The notes under the pieces were generated by a model. That model saw nothing but the letters and a program-made list of their open reading frames with translations, was not told the origin of the DNA and did no database searches. Positions 13,740 through 21,774 of a stretch of 49,080 bases of DNA are shown piece after piece. The position numbers and the translations under genes are program-made. How positions within the stretch are numbered: position 1 is the first letter of the stretch; each line of letters begins with the position of its first letter. Source of the stretch: a virus; the IMG/VR virus record IMGVR_UViG_3300020219_000020, positions 1 through 49,080 of that record; one strand, written 5' to 3'.

Positions 13740-14419
13740 ACTACCACCACAATATGCCAATAGTAACTGATTATTTAGCAAAAAAATCTAGTGGCCTTGT
13801 TTCTACTATGCCGGAGGTGCGGGATGAGGGGCGTGGATACATGATGTATGATTCGGGAGGAGTTGAGGCTGAGGTGGGGGAGCTTATCTATGGATTTATA
13901 AGAGCTTTGAAACCGAAATCTATACTAACTACTGGAATTTACACAGGAATATCAGATATGTATATCGCACTCGGATTATCAGAAAACCGATACGGACACA
14001 TTGACGCTATTGAATATGAATATCAGCACATTGAGCGAGCAAAGCGGCTATGGCAGACGGTAGGAGTTAGTGATCGTATCTCTGCGCACCATACATCTTC
14101 TTTGGATTTTCAACCAACCAAACAGTATCAATTCATGTTTCTTGATACGGAATTGCATCTCCGGTTCCATGAGCTTGTAAAATTTTATCCGTACCTAGAC
14201 CCCGGCGGCTATGTGTTTATCCACGATATGCCGGTATCTCTTTGTCAAAATAATGTCAATCCCGATCATCCTGATTTTAAGCATTGGCCGGTAGGGGAAA
14301 TCCCTGTTGAGGTAAAGAATTGGGTGAAAGACGGGGAACTGCGTCCAATGTTTTTTCCTAATCCAAGAGGAATGTTGGGGTTTTATCGTTCTCGAAGCGA
14401 CGAATATAAATGGCTATGA
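13712..14419 (+). CDS. Class I SAM-dependent methyltransferase (235 aa)
   Basis: The Rossmann core is visible: KSILTTGIYTGISDMYIALG (motif I, residues about 69-88), HIDAIEYEYQHIERAKRLW (motif II with the acidic ribose-binding residue), then FMFLDTELHLRF (motif IV) and YLDPGGYVFIHDMP (motif V). It resembles sugar or O-methyltransferases of the TylF/MacC or family 24 type. Within this cassette it likely methylates a sugar or glycan end. The start may instead be ATG 13754 (MPIVTDYL), which would remove the long overlap with the previous gene. Confidence 0.8.
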   Translation: MEGLFRKFVNYHHNMPIVTDYLAKKSSGLVSTMPEVRDEGRGYMMYDSGGVEAEVGELIYGFIRALKPKSILTTGIYTGISDMYIALGLSENRYGHIDAIEYEYQHIERAKRLWQTVGVSDRISAHHTSSLDFQPTKQYQFMFLDTELHLRFHELVKFYPYLDPGGYVFIHDMPVSLCQNNVNPDHPDFKHWPVGEIPVEVKNWVKDGELRPMFFPNPRGMLGFYRSRSDEYKWL

Positions 14420-14514
14420 AAAATATATTGCGTTTAGGGTTGGTTCAACCCTTTGGCCAGAATAGCTCATTGGAGCGTTTTATTACCCAAGAAGCCCACG
14501 GATTTATTCGTGGG
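14418..14514 (+). mobile_element. Structured IS200/IS605-end-like element (copy A)
   Basis: About 97 bases match the reverse complement of 22792-22899. They hold three hairpins: AGGGTTG-gtt-CAACCCT, GCTC-attg-GAGC and CCCACGGA-TTTA-TTCGTGGG (14495-14514). The element begins at the end of the methyltransferase gene and stops where a DnaB-like frame resumes. No transposase is nearby. It may be the scar of a transposition-linked deletion. Confidence 0.7.
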
Positions 14515-14875
14515 TAGATTCACCGTTGTCGATTTTGTCCAAAACATCATGGTCACAGGCATGGAAGAGTATCAAAGATTGTCTCATGTAGCTTTGTCTC
14601 TGCAAAAGCTGGCCAAGGAAAAGAACTGTTGCATATTGCTTCTCTCTCAGCTGTCAAACACCGCAGCACGGGATAAGGACGATAGCGCACCGGTGGAGTA
14701 TAAGGGGTCCGGATCAATTGCGACGGTGTGCGATCTTGGGTTTGTGGTGACGCGCACGACCGGTTGGGACGCAGGAGAGAACGCAGTCCGTTTGTTTTTA
14801 CGAAAGAACCGCCGAGGGCCATCAGGTAAGTATTTCGATCACACGTTTGTCATACCGGGAGGGTGGATAAAGTGA
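14515..14875 (+). pseudogene. C-terminal fragment of DnaB-type replicative helicase
   Basis: The frame resumes right after a hairpin element with RFTVVDFVQNI (motif H3-like, usual IDYLQ), then LSLQKLAKEKNCCILLLSQL (the ALAKE..VPVI.LSQL block) and EYKGSGSIATVCDLGFVVTR (the RESGSIEQDAD block), ending in FLRKNRRGPSGKYF. These are the last ~120 residues of a RecA-fold helicase of about 450. The ATP-binding motifs are absent from the window, so the gene looks truncated. A TTG within the element could start a fusion product, but that is unlikely to work. Confidence 0.75.
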
Positions 14876-15018
14876 AAAAACTAACTAAAAAAGAACAAAT
14901 AGCCGAGGCAATGAAAGTCTACCGAGCAAAGTATGGGGAAATAGCACACCAAGCACGCCAGATAAATGAAGCCTACCTAGCAAGGCTCAAGGAGATAGAG
15001 AAACAAGAGGAAAAATAA
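14872..15018 (+). CDS. Small charged protein (48 aa), MKKLTKKEQ start
   Basis: A GTG start overlaps the helicase fragment's stop. The protein reads MKKLTKKEQIAEAMKVYRAK and EIAHQARQINEAYLARLKEI, an amphipathic helix with no cysteine. The first 30 bases are nearly the same as those of the tiny ORF at 3233. It looks like a member of a start-cassette family with a different body. Confidence 0.55.
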   Translation: MKKLTKKEQIAEAMKVYRAKYGEIAHQARQINEAYLARLKEIEKQEEK

Positions 15019-15019
15019 T

Positions 15020-15244
15020 ATGAATAAAATAACAGCTTATTTAAGATTTGCAGGTTTTGAGCGAAAAATGAAAATAGAAAGGTTACCTGAAATTAGGATA
15101 CCGATAACATTACCTTTAACTATTAGTTATTTACAAGAAGCTTTTCTTCCCAGCAGCCCAAACAAACATCCAGTATTAGTCTTTGAATGGAAAAGGCAAT
15201 TAACTAAGTATACACACGAATATTCTTTGAAAGAAATAATATGA
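15020..15244 (+). CDS. Hypothetical protein, 74 aa
   Basis: ATG 15020 follows AAGAGGAAAAATAAT. The sequence has LRFAGFERKMKIERLPEIRI, then LPLTISYLQEAFLPSSPNK and FEWKRQLTKYTHEYS, mostly strand-like. It is translationally coupled (TATGA) to the next membrane protein. No family is recognised. Confidence 0.55.
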   Translation: MNKITAYLRFAGFERKMKIERLPEIRIPITLPLTISYLQEAFLPSSPNKHPVLVFEWKRQLTKYTHEYSLKEII

Positions 15245-15390
15245 GAAAACTAAGATTTATAAATATAATTATATCAATTATTGTGTTTCCACTTGGATCA
15301 TATTTGATCTACAGTTTTGGTAATTGGCAGTTATTGCTTGGAATATTTTTGCTTATGTGGGGAAACAACATTGCTCAAGATAAAACCTAA
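15241..15390 (+). CDS. Small two-span membrane protein (49 aa)
   Basis: The start overlaps the preceding stop. Two hydrophobic stretches, IIISIIVFPLGSYLIYSF (about residues 9-26) and WQLLLGIFLLMWG (about 29-41), are joined by a short turn, with a basic N-terminus. This is the pattern of a small hairpin membrane protein. A boundary motif overlaps the stop codon. The function is unknown. Confidence 0.55.
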   Translation: MRKLRFINIIISIIVFPLGSYLIYSFGNWQLLLGIFLLMWGNNIAQDKT

Positions 15391-15406
15391 CTAAACCTTT
15401 ACTTAT
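15388..15406 (+). repeat. TAACTAAACCTTTACTTAT boundary motif, copy 5
   Basis: This is the longest copy. It overlaps the stop of the small membrane protein and lies 30 bases before the start of the next glycosyltransferase. It includes stop codons in more than one frame. Confidence 0.7.
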
Positions 15407-15435
15407 AAATAAATAGACGAATTGGCTACAATCTT

Positions 15436-16329
15436 ATGAATACCCGCGCAATTCTTACTTGTTGGCATCGCTACCAGCCCTATGGAGCGAAATATTACGA
15501 ACCTTTGCTGGATTTCTATATCCAAACGATGAAGAGATATGAAAACGAGTACGATAAGATTTATTTTCTGGATAGTAATTGGGAAATAGACCCTAAGAAA
15601 ATAGAGGGATTAAAGGCTGAGATCGTGCGCATTGGTCCACATGAGAGGTATTATGACGCATACAAGAAATTTCTTCCGGAGGTAAAAGAGGATCTGGTGC
15701 TTCTGATGGACAACGATATGCTGGTGTACCGGACAGGCATCATTGGCTCGGCATTTCTAAAGATGAATGAAGGGTATGGTGCTGCGAGCATTTTCGATAC
15801 TATTGGTGATTGGACGTTCTCTCAGTTCAATGGAAAATCTAAAGTGTGTCCATATTTCTTCTGTACTCGCAAGGAACTTCTAATGAAGTACCGGGACTGC
15901 GAGTGGGGTCCTGCAATGCCTCAGCACGAAACGCTAGGGATGTTGTCAAAGGGCATGGCTGATGATGGAGTAAAGGTGTTTGAGTTTGAGGAGGATAAGT
16001 CTAACTGTCTTTTTGATGGAACCAAAGATGGGGAGAAAAGCAAGAATCTAGGCTACTATCACATAAGAGCGGGGAGTGTTCCCGCTGTTTTATTAGCTTA
16101 TAAAGACAACGATGAGGATCAGTATTGGTCTTACCTAAACACACAGCCAAAGACGGAGTATTTACGACAGTTTGTATGGTATTGGTATATGTGTAGGCGA
16201 ATAGCACCATTAGATAGTCCCATGCACATTAAAGCAATAGAAGATATTTTGAGAGATTGCGGGATCAAGCGTAGCTCGCAGTGGAGAGAGTATGTTGAGA
16301 GATTTATTGAATATCACGGACTATTGTGA
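15436..16329 (+). CDS. GT-A glycosyltransferase-like protein (297 aa)
   Basis: The sequence DLVLLMDNDMLVYRTGIIGS has the DxD-type metal/nucleotide-sugar site (DND at residues 92-94). It is followed by SIFDTIGDWTFSQFNG and FFCTRKELLMKYRDC, as in the acceptor half of GT-A folds. The start ILTCWHRYQPYGAKYYEPLL resembles proteins that open the GT-A Rossmann part. The length is normal. The sugar is unknown. It overlaps the metallophosphoesterase gene by four bases. Confidence 0.75.
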   Translation: MNTRAILTCWHRYQPYGAKYYEPLLDFYIQTMKRYENEYDKIYFLDSNWEIDPKKIEGLKAEIVRIGPHERYYDAYKKFLPEVKEDLVLLMDNDMLVYRTGIIGSAFLKMNEGYGAASIFDTIGDWTFSQFNGKSKVCPYFFCTRKELLMKYRDCEWGPAMPQHETLGMLSKGMADDGVKVFEFEEDKSNCLFDGTKDGEKSKNLGYYHIRAGSVPAVLLAYKDNDEDQYWSYLNTQPKTEYLRQFVWYWYMCRRIAPLDSPMHIKAIEDILRDCGIKRSSQWREYVERFIEYHGLL

Positions 16330-16955
16330 AAATAATTTCTGTATCTGATAGCCACGGTAAACATGAGAGGCTCACAATTCCTCCTTGCGATTTGTTCATT
16401 CATGCTGGGGATTTTACTCATTGTGAACCAGCACAAGTTAGCGACATTCTTCATTTCAATGCTTGGTTGGGAAAGATACCTGCGAGACAGAAAATAGTTA
16501 TCGCTGGAAACCATGACCGCTTATTTGAAGGCATGTATGCTCGTTACGCCCAATCAATAATAACTAATGCTATATATCTAAGAGATAGTGGAACTATCAT
16601 CAGTGATGAAAAAGGGAAAGACTGGTCAGTGTGGGGTTCTCCGTATACGCCATATTATCGAAACTGGTCATTTAATGTGCAGGGTGAAGGAATTAAACGT
16701 CATTGGGATATGATTCCTGAAAATACAGATATCCTTGTTACTCATGGACCTCCTAGAGGCATACTGGACAAGGCAAGAGGAGAACATCTTGGATGCCCGT
16801 ATCTGTGGGATAGAGTTGTGCAGTTGAAACCTAAACTGCATGTCTTTGGACACATCCACTCAGGGTACGGGAAAGCGGAAAATAGATTTATCAATGCAGC
16901 GGTTTGTGACGATACGAACCAATTGATACATCCACCAATTGCACATTGTACATAA
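16326..16955 (+). CDS. Calcineurin-like metallophosphoesterase (209 aa)
   Basis: All family motifs are present in order: DSH (Asp8, His10), GDFTH (28-32), GNHD (61-64), TH (His140) and GHIH (175-178). These ligands bind two metals for phosphoester hydrolysis. The GTG start overlaps the glycosyltransferase stop. Phage versions can act on nucleic acid or nucleotides. In this position it may remove phosphate from a sugar intermediate or polymer. It is complete, with no missing ligand. Confidence 0.85.
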   Translation: MKIISVSDSHGKHERLTIPPCDLFIHAGDFTHCEPAQVSDILHFNAWLGKIPARQKIVIAGNHDRLFEGMYARYAQSIITNAIYLRDSGTIISDEKGKDWSVWGSPYTPYYRNWSFNVQGEGIKRHWDMIPENTDILVTHGPPRGILDKARGEHLGCPYLWDRVVQLKPKLHVFGHIHSGYGKAENRFINAAVCDDTNQLIHPPIAHCT

Positions 16956-16962
16956 GTAGGAT

Positions 16963-17160
16963 ATGGAAAAAACAATAGGTTCATTGATTGACGAAATTTC
17001 AATCGTTAATATTAAGATTTATCACCTTGTCGAGAAAGTGCAGTCTGGTAATTTTGAGAAAGAAGATGCGAGCAAGATACAATTGCTCAATAATTACCGG
17101 AGCCAGATCACTAATGCTATTAATGAATTCTTCAAGGAACGAAAAGAAGTAAAAGTATGA
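16963..17160 (+). CDS. Small helical protein (65 aa), DUF4254-like
   Basis: The sequence TIGSLIDEISIVNIKIYHLV, then SKIQLLNNYRSQITNAINEF, is all-helical. It follows the pattern G-x-L-I-D-x-L-S-x-x-N-x-K and L-N-x-x-R-x-x-L that I associate with DUF4254-like small proteins encoded in glycan and phage gene clusters; this match is tentative. It overlaps the epimerase start (ATGA), which supports a role in the same pathway. Confidence 0.5.
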   Translation: MEKTIGSLIDEISIVNIKIYHLVEKVQSGNFEKEDASKIQLLNNYRSQITNAINEFFKERKEVKV

Positions 17161-18014
17161 ATATTCTAATCAGCGGGGCAGCAGGATTTGTCGGCAGTCA
17201 CCTGTGCGACTACCTCATTGAAAACGGTCATACCATCATTGGGATAGATAATCTTTCCACAGGAGATATGAAAAATGTTCATCCTAAAGTAGATTTTCAT
17301 TATCTTGATATATTCCATGAACCAAAGCGGATAAGTTTATTGCTTAAAGATTACAAGCCTGACTGGGTGTTTCATGAGGCTGCGCAGTGTCGCACACAAC
17401 TTTCTGTTGATGACCCATTGCAAAACCACGATACGAATATAACAGGAACGCTTAATATGCTCCTTGCAGCATGTGCCGCAGAGGTAAAGCGCTTTATCTT
17501 TGCCTCTTCCTGTATTGTTTATGCCCCCAATACTCCCTACTATGTCAGCAAGCTGGCTGGAGAAGAGTATTGTAAAGTATTCCATAAACTTTACGGGTTA
17601 TCTACAATTTCTCTGAGGTATTCCAACGTCTATGGATCGCTTCGTCAGTCAGAGAAAGGCAGTCATGTCAATGCGATTGCATCATTACACAAGTCAAAGA
17701 GGGAAACAGGGCGCTTGTGGATAACTGGTGACGGACTCCAAACAAGAGACTGGTCGCATGTAACGGATGTTTGTCGGGCAAACCTTCTTGCTGCACAATC
17801 TGATATAAACGGTGTCTTTGATATTTCTACGGGCGTTAGCACTTCTATGAATGAGATTGCTAAATACTTTGACTGTCCTATCGACTATGTGCCAGATAGG
17901 CTGGGCGATGCGAAACATCTAAGTGAACAGCAAACCCCAATACCAGCAGAGTTAGCTTTTGGGTATAAAGCAGAGATACTTCTTGGGCTGGAGTCAATGA
18001 AGCCGTACCTATGA
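17157..18014 (+). CDS. NAD-dependent sugar epimerase/dehydratase (285 aa)
   Basis: This is an extended SDR fold. GAAGFVGS (7-14) is the NAD-binding GxxGxxG loop, DNLS (31-34) binds the adenosine ribose, ASS (116-118) and YYVSK (Y128-K132) are the catalytic residues. RYSNVYG (about 154-160) and WSHVTDVCRANLLA follow as in GalE/RmlB-type enzymes. It is about 30 residues shorter than typical. The likely reaction is 4-epimerisation or dehydration of a nucleotide sugar, supplying a donor for the flanking glycosyltransferases. Confidence 0.85.
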   Translation: MNILISGAAGFVGSHLCDYLIENGHTIIGIDNLSTGDMKNVHPKVDFHYLDIFHEPKRISLLLKDYKPDWVFHEAAQCRTQLSVDDPLQNHDTNITGTLNMLLAACAAEVKRFIFASSCIVYAPNTPYYVSKLAGEEYCKVFHKLYGLSTISLRYSNVYGSLRQSEKGSHVNAIASLHKSKRETGRLWITGDGLQTRDWSHVTDVCRANLLAAQSDINGVFDISTGVSTSMNEIAKYFDCPIDYVPDRLGDAKHLSEQQTPIPAELAFGYKAEILLGLESMKPYL

Positions 18015-18991
18015 GACAAGCATTTATTTCTAGTTGTTCTGATCCATTTCTTTTGCTACTTGTTCACAAACTCTTTCGAGAGCGTTGGTATGAAGAAGTA
18101 GATTCATTCCTGGTAAACATAAATAACCACTGTGGAGTGCCGCAAGATGTAGTGTCTGAATTATTGGGACGATTAGCACAAGACAAGAAGACGGAGATTA
18201 TCTATCATCCTCAAGGGATTGGAAATGGCGCTCCAATCACTGAAATGACTCTCATTTCAAAGGCAGATACCGTGATGCTCATGGAGGATGACGGATTTTG
18301 CTTTACTCCCGGCGTTATAGATCAAGCATTTCAGCAAATAGAAAGCGGTTTTTCCGATGTTGTTGGATCGCCTCGGTTCTCCTGCGGTGTCGAAGTGGGG
18401 GAAGCAGCAAAGGAAAAATACAATCTGGATTATTCAGGCTACGGGGATGTGGGACCCAATCTGTGGCCGAATATGATGTTTATCAAAAGAAAAGATCTAC
18501 TGAGAACTGATTTAGATTTCTCTAGTCACACTTGGCAACCAGGGGAATACTCAAAAGAACTCGACCATACCTTCAAAGACATAAATCACGGCGATACAGC
18601 GGTATGGATGTGCGTACAACTCAAAGAATTAGGGCTGAGGTTTCACAATATTGCGCAGTACCATGCCGATCCCTACGAGATAGACAATAAAACAAAGAAG
18701 CAAATGAATTGGATTAACGGTCCTCCGACTCATATTCACGGTGGCTCTCTCTCGGCAGGCTGGAATGGTTATTTATCTGGCAGAATACCAGAGGCAACGG
18801 ATGATTCCTCTATTCAGGAGATGGAAACTAGAGTAGCGTTTTGGACGATAGCCAGCGCGTGTACTGATGGTTTTGAAGAGTTCAAGAAAGAATATCAACG
18901 GGGAATAGTGCAGCTAACTCATGATGCCAAATTAGATACGAGAAGAATAGAGAAAAAGATGAATATTTATCGGGATTTATTTCGCATATGA
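18011..18991 (+). CDS. GT-A-like glycosyltransferase (326 aa)
   Basis: The site VMLMEDDGFCFTPGV (EDD at residues 92-94) has the acidic cluster of GT-A enzymes. It is preceded by ITEMTLISKADTV, as in family 2-like enzymes, where a helix leads into the DxD strand. Downstream are NMMFIKRKDLL and DTAVWMCVQLKELGL, then THIHGGSLSAGWNGYL. The family is divergent, so the assignment rests on layout. It overlaps the epimerase stop and is probably made together with it. Confidence 0.65.
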   Translation: MRQAFISSCSDPFLLLLVHKLFRERWYEEVDSFLVNINNHCGVPQDVVSELLGRLAQDKKTEIIYHPQGIGNGAPITEMTLISKADTVMLMEDDGFCFTPGVIDQAFQQIESGFSDVVGSPRFSCGVEVGEAAKEKYNLDYSGYGDVGPNLWPNMMFIKRKDLLRTDLDFSSHTWQPGEYSKELDHTFKDINHGDTAVWMCVQLKELGLRFHNIAQYHADPYEIDNKTKKQMNWINGPPTHIHGGSLSAGWNGYLSGRIPEATDDSSIQEMETRVAFWTIASACTDGFEEFKKEYQRGIVQLTHDAKLDTRRIEKKMNIYRDLFRI

Positions 18992-19012
18992 TTGTAAAAA
19001 AGAGGAGAATGA

Positions 19013-19804
19013 ATGAACAAACCTGACCTACTCATTACATGGCACGAATCTGCTGACTACCCCATTGCTAGGGAAATGCTACGTAGACACCGTGACTTTT
19101 TTGGAAAAATAATTATCTATTGGAGTCAACATTTCCGCTATCCTATCTTTAGTCATTTTATCCAAACTCAACTTCACGATCTTGGAAACATCACCTTCCT
19201 TGATCCGGTTAACTACGAGTTTGGGATACAGGACTGGAGGAATGTTGCGACTAATGAAATGCTCAGGTATAGCAATAGCGAATGGATTTGTAGTATCGAG
19301 CAAGACTGGTTTAGCACTGACTGGAATCGACTGCTAGACATGACAAAAACCGCTATGGAAAAATCTGACATGTGTGGTTGGATGAGTGAAACAGCAGCGC
19401 CATATATTCATCCAGCATTCTTTTTTGCTAAACGAGAAATCATTGAACGCGCAGGATATGATTTTACCCCACATCCAGAGATTAATGGTAGCGATCACTT
19501 TGCTGCGATCACCTGGCGGGCGAAGGAGTTAGGAGCAGTAGTAACCGGACTTCCAGTTGGAGAAGTGACCGATCAATCCCTAGCATTTCATTTGGGTGGT
19601 GTAAATCAAAATTATCTTGAAGGATTGAAACCTGGATATGCATTTCATAGGCCGGAGATATTTTATGTCTATAATTATTGGAGTCGGAGAGCGAAAATAA
19701 ATAAAAAGTTCCGAGACTTGTGCCTTGATATCGACTCAATATTGCGCCCGCAATTCCCGAGTGTTTATCCGCACACAAGTCCTTGGGCTGATTTTTTTAG
19801 ATAA
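19013..19804 (+). CDS. GT-A-like glycosyltransferase, paralogue A (263 aa)
   Basis: It has WICSIEQDWF (EQD at residues 96-98) where the DxD motif is expected, then HPAFFFAKREIIERAGYDF and LAFHLGGVNQNYLEG, followed by HRPEIFYVYNYWSRR. These features recur in order in the next gene (FLEQDF, HLGGLTQNYH, PNEFYTYNYLS), so the two are tandem paralogues. AGAGGAGAATG precedes the start. Donor and acceptor are unknown. Confidence 0.65.
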   Translation: MNKPDLLITWHESADYPIAREMLRRHRDFFGKIIIYWSQHFRYPIFSHFIQTQLHDLGNITFLDPVNYEFGIQDWRNVATNEMLRYSNSEWICSIEQDWFSTDWNRLLDMTKTAMEKSDMCGWMSETAAPYIHPAFFFAKREIIERAGYDFTPHPEINGSDHFAAITWRAKELGAVVTGLPVGEVTDQSLAFHLGGVNQNYLEGLKPGYAFHRPEIFYVYNYWSRRAKINKKFRDLCLDIDSILRPQFPSVYPHTSPWADFFR

Positions 19805-19808
19805 AACT

Positions 19809-20561
19809 ATGACCACTGCTGTATTCGTTGTGCAACCAGTTCACATTGATTATCCCCTGTTTCGTCATCGCCTCACTCAGCTTCACCGATTGGTAAAGGA
19901 TATCTACATCGTTTTTTCTGACGCACAATTCCTTCATAATTACCAGAAATTTATTGTCAATAGTTTGCCGTTTGTTCACTTTGTATCCCCAATGAAAACA
20001 GAACCCGATTGGCGCGATGATGCTATCCGCTCCATTTTAACTAGAAGTATTGAAGCAGATCGGATTCTCTTTTTAGAACAAGACTTTCTTTTTACCGATC
20101 AGTTCATGCCCTGCATTTTATCTGCTGAATTTAATGACTATGATTTTATCTTTTATAAAGAGGGTGATCGGTATCATCCAGCGTTTTGCTTAGTAAGATA
20201 TGATCTTATCGTTAGGACCGATTGCAACTTCGCTGCCAAGCCACCGGCCTACGATCATTTTGGTTCGTTTTTTAAGCAAGTCCTTAATCTTTCTAAATAC
20301 TCTCTTGATATCGAACAGGTAGGATTTAAGAAACAACAGGATTTCTGTCATCTCGGCGGATTGACCCAAAACTATCACTGCTTAGACAACAACCAACCAC
20401 TCTATAAACCGAATGAATTCTATACTTACAACTATCTCTCTATAAATGTTCCTGTCATACAGGATAAGCACTGGTATGATCGTATGGGTCGGATAAATAC
20501 CGATGTTTCTGAAAAAGAGTTTGTTCCTTGGATGAAACAAATTTTTGCTGATACGCTATGA
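19809..20561 (+). CDS. GT-A-like glycosyltransferase, paralogue B (250 aa)
   Basis: The start was set at ATG 19809 (MTTAVFVVQPVHIDYPLF); the open frame extends 28 codons further into the preceding gene, but without a site. It shares with its upstream neighbour the EQD site (residues 90-92), HPAFCLVRYDLI, HLGGLTQNYH and the FYTYNYLS block. The pair suggests duplication with divergence, perhaps for different linkages. The stop overlaps the next start (ATGA). Confidence 0.65.
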   Translation: MTTAVFVVQPVHIDYPLFRHRLTQLHRLVKDIYIVFSDAQFLHNYQKFIVNSLPFVHFVSPMKTEPDWRDDAIRSILTRSIEADRILFLEQDFLFTDQFMPCILSAEFNDYDFIFYKEGDRYHPAFCLVRYDLIVRTDCNFAAKPPAYDHFGSFFKQVLNLSKYSLDIEQVGFKKQQDFCHLGGLTQNYHCLDNNQPLYKPNEFYTYNYLSINVPVIQDKHWYDRMGRINTDVSEKEFVPWMKQIFADTL

Positions 20562-20725
20562 AAAAGTTGTTCTCATCTCTACCTGTTAAAAAGAGAATAC
20601 GATTATCGCGCAAAGAAATGAAGCGGGAGTTTCACTATCTCATTGATGAAAAAGGATACAGTCATCTATCGTGCTTATTGTGCAATAAGGTGGATCACGA
20701 TTGTCCTGCTCATCTAAAAATATGA
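20558..20725 (+). CDS. Small basic zinc-binding protein (55 aa)
   Basis: The protein is basic at its N-terminus (MKKLFSSLPVKKRIRLSRKE) and ends with SHLSCLLCNKVDHDCPAH, a Cys-x2-Cys and His-x-Cys set able to hold one zinc. It overlaps both neighbours by ATGA, so it is tightly embedded in the glycan operon. The role is unknown. Confidence 0.55.
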   Translation: MKKLFSSLPVKKRIRLSRKEMKREFHYLIDEKGYSHLSCLLCNKVDHDCPAHLKI

Positions 20726-21774
20726 ATATTCTAATTGATAATCATCACTTAGATTTGACCCACTCACTGAATCTTCTTTTTGAAGGGCGGCTAGGTCACA
20801 CGGTGTATCGTCAGATCGGGATGTCGTGGGCAGATGAGGGGTATTGGTCAGTATACAACCATCCAGATACCGCGAAACAATATCTTATGGATGGGTTTAT
20901 CCCTAAGGACGGGACACCGCCACTCAATGGTGTAAGCCGGATTAAGAACGGCGTCCACGTCATCAGAGATGAAGCACATTATAGCGAACAGAAAGCCATA
21001 ACGCTAGAGCAATTTAAGGAGATGAAGTTTGATATCGTTATTGCTAGCATTCCCCAACACATAGAACCGTTTAAGAAGCTGATCCGGTTATACCAGCCGC
21101 AAGCAAAATTTATCTTCCAGCAAGGCAATCATTTCTTGCAAACAGATCATTATATAAAAAACGGGATGATCGAAAATCTTCTGTCATCCACTGTAGAATA
21201 CCCTGTTCCTGCTACTTTGAATGTCTGTTGGTATCATCAAGAGATGTCTCTTGACGTTTTCAAGCCATCGGAATTTTCTCCAAGAAAGAACATAACGAGC
21301 TTTGTTAATCTTCTTCCAACAACGGCAAAGGCATATCTCTACTACATGCTGAAACAAGAAATGCAGGAGTATGAATTTAAGAGCTACGGTATTTTATGCG
21401 ATGACGGGATCATCTCAGGAGTAGATAAGATTGCTAGAATCATAAATCAAAGTATGTTTGGTATTCATGTTAAGTCAGGTGGTGATGGCGCGGGGCATGT
21501 AATTCATAATTTCTATGCTTGCGGTAAACCAACTATAGTGAGTTACGATGACTATAAAGACAAACAAGCAGGTAAATTACTTGTTCCTGATGAGACTTGT
21601 TTTGTTCTCGACAGCATTAAAGATGTCCAAAGAGTCGCAGAGGAAATAAGGAAAATATCTCCTGAAAAATATGAGTGGATGTGCCAACAAGCGTACAAGA
21701 AGTTCAAAGAGGTGGTAAACTACGATGAAGAATCGGAAAAGATTCAGGAATTTTTACTTCATGTTTTATTATGA
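20722..21774 (+). CDS. GT-B glycosyltransferase-like protein (350 aa)
   Basis: The start was placed at ATG 20722, which overlaps the upstream stop. The N-terminal domain starts MNILIDNHHLDLTHSLNLLF. The C-terminal domain has MFGIHVKSGGDGAGHVIHNF followed by ACGKPTIVSYDDYKD and AGKLLVPDETC, the GT-B donor pattern. IASIPQHIEPFKKLIRLY lies at the domain border. It is divergent but the length and layout fit. It is the last clear glycan gene of the cassette. Confidence 0.65.
   Translation: MNILIDNHHLDLTHSLNLLFEGRLGHTVYRQIGMSWADEGYWSVYNHPDTAKQYLMDGFIPKDGTPPLNGVSRIKNGVHVIRDEAHYSEQKAITLEQFKEMKFDIVIASIPQHIEPFKKLIRLYQPQAKFIFQQGNHFLQTDHYIKNGMIENLLSSTVEYPVPATLNVCWYHQEMSLDVFKPSEFSPRKNITSFVNLLPTTAKAYLYYMLKQEMQEYEFKSYGILCDDGIISGVDKIARIINQSMFGIHVKSGGDGAGHVIHNFYACGKPTIVSYDDYKDKQAGKLLVPDETCFVLDSIKDVQRVAEEIRKISPEKYEWMCQQAYKKFKEVVNYDEESEKIQEFLLHVLL

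Noticed and set aside
14430-14455. tRNA-like GGTTCAA sequence
   Set aside because: It is part of the AGGGTTG/CAACCCT hairpin of the IS-end-like element; no acceptor, D or anticodon arm surrounds it.
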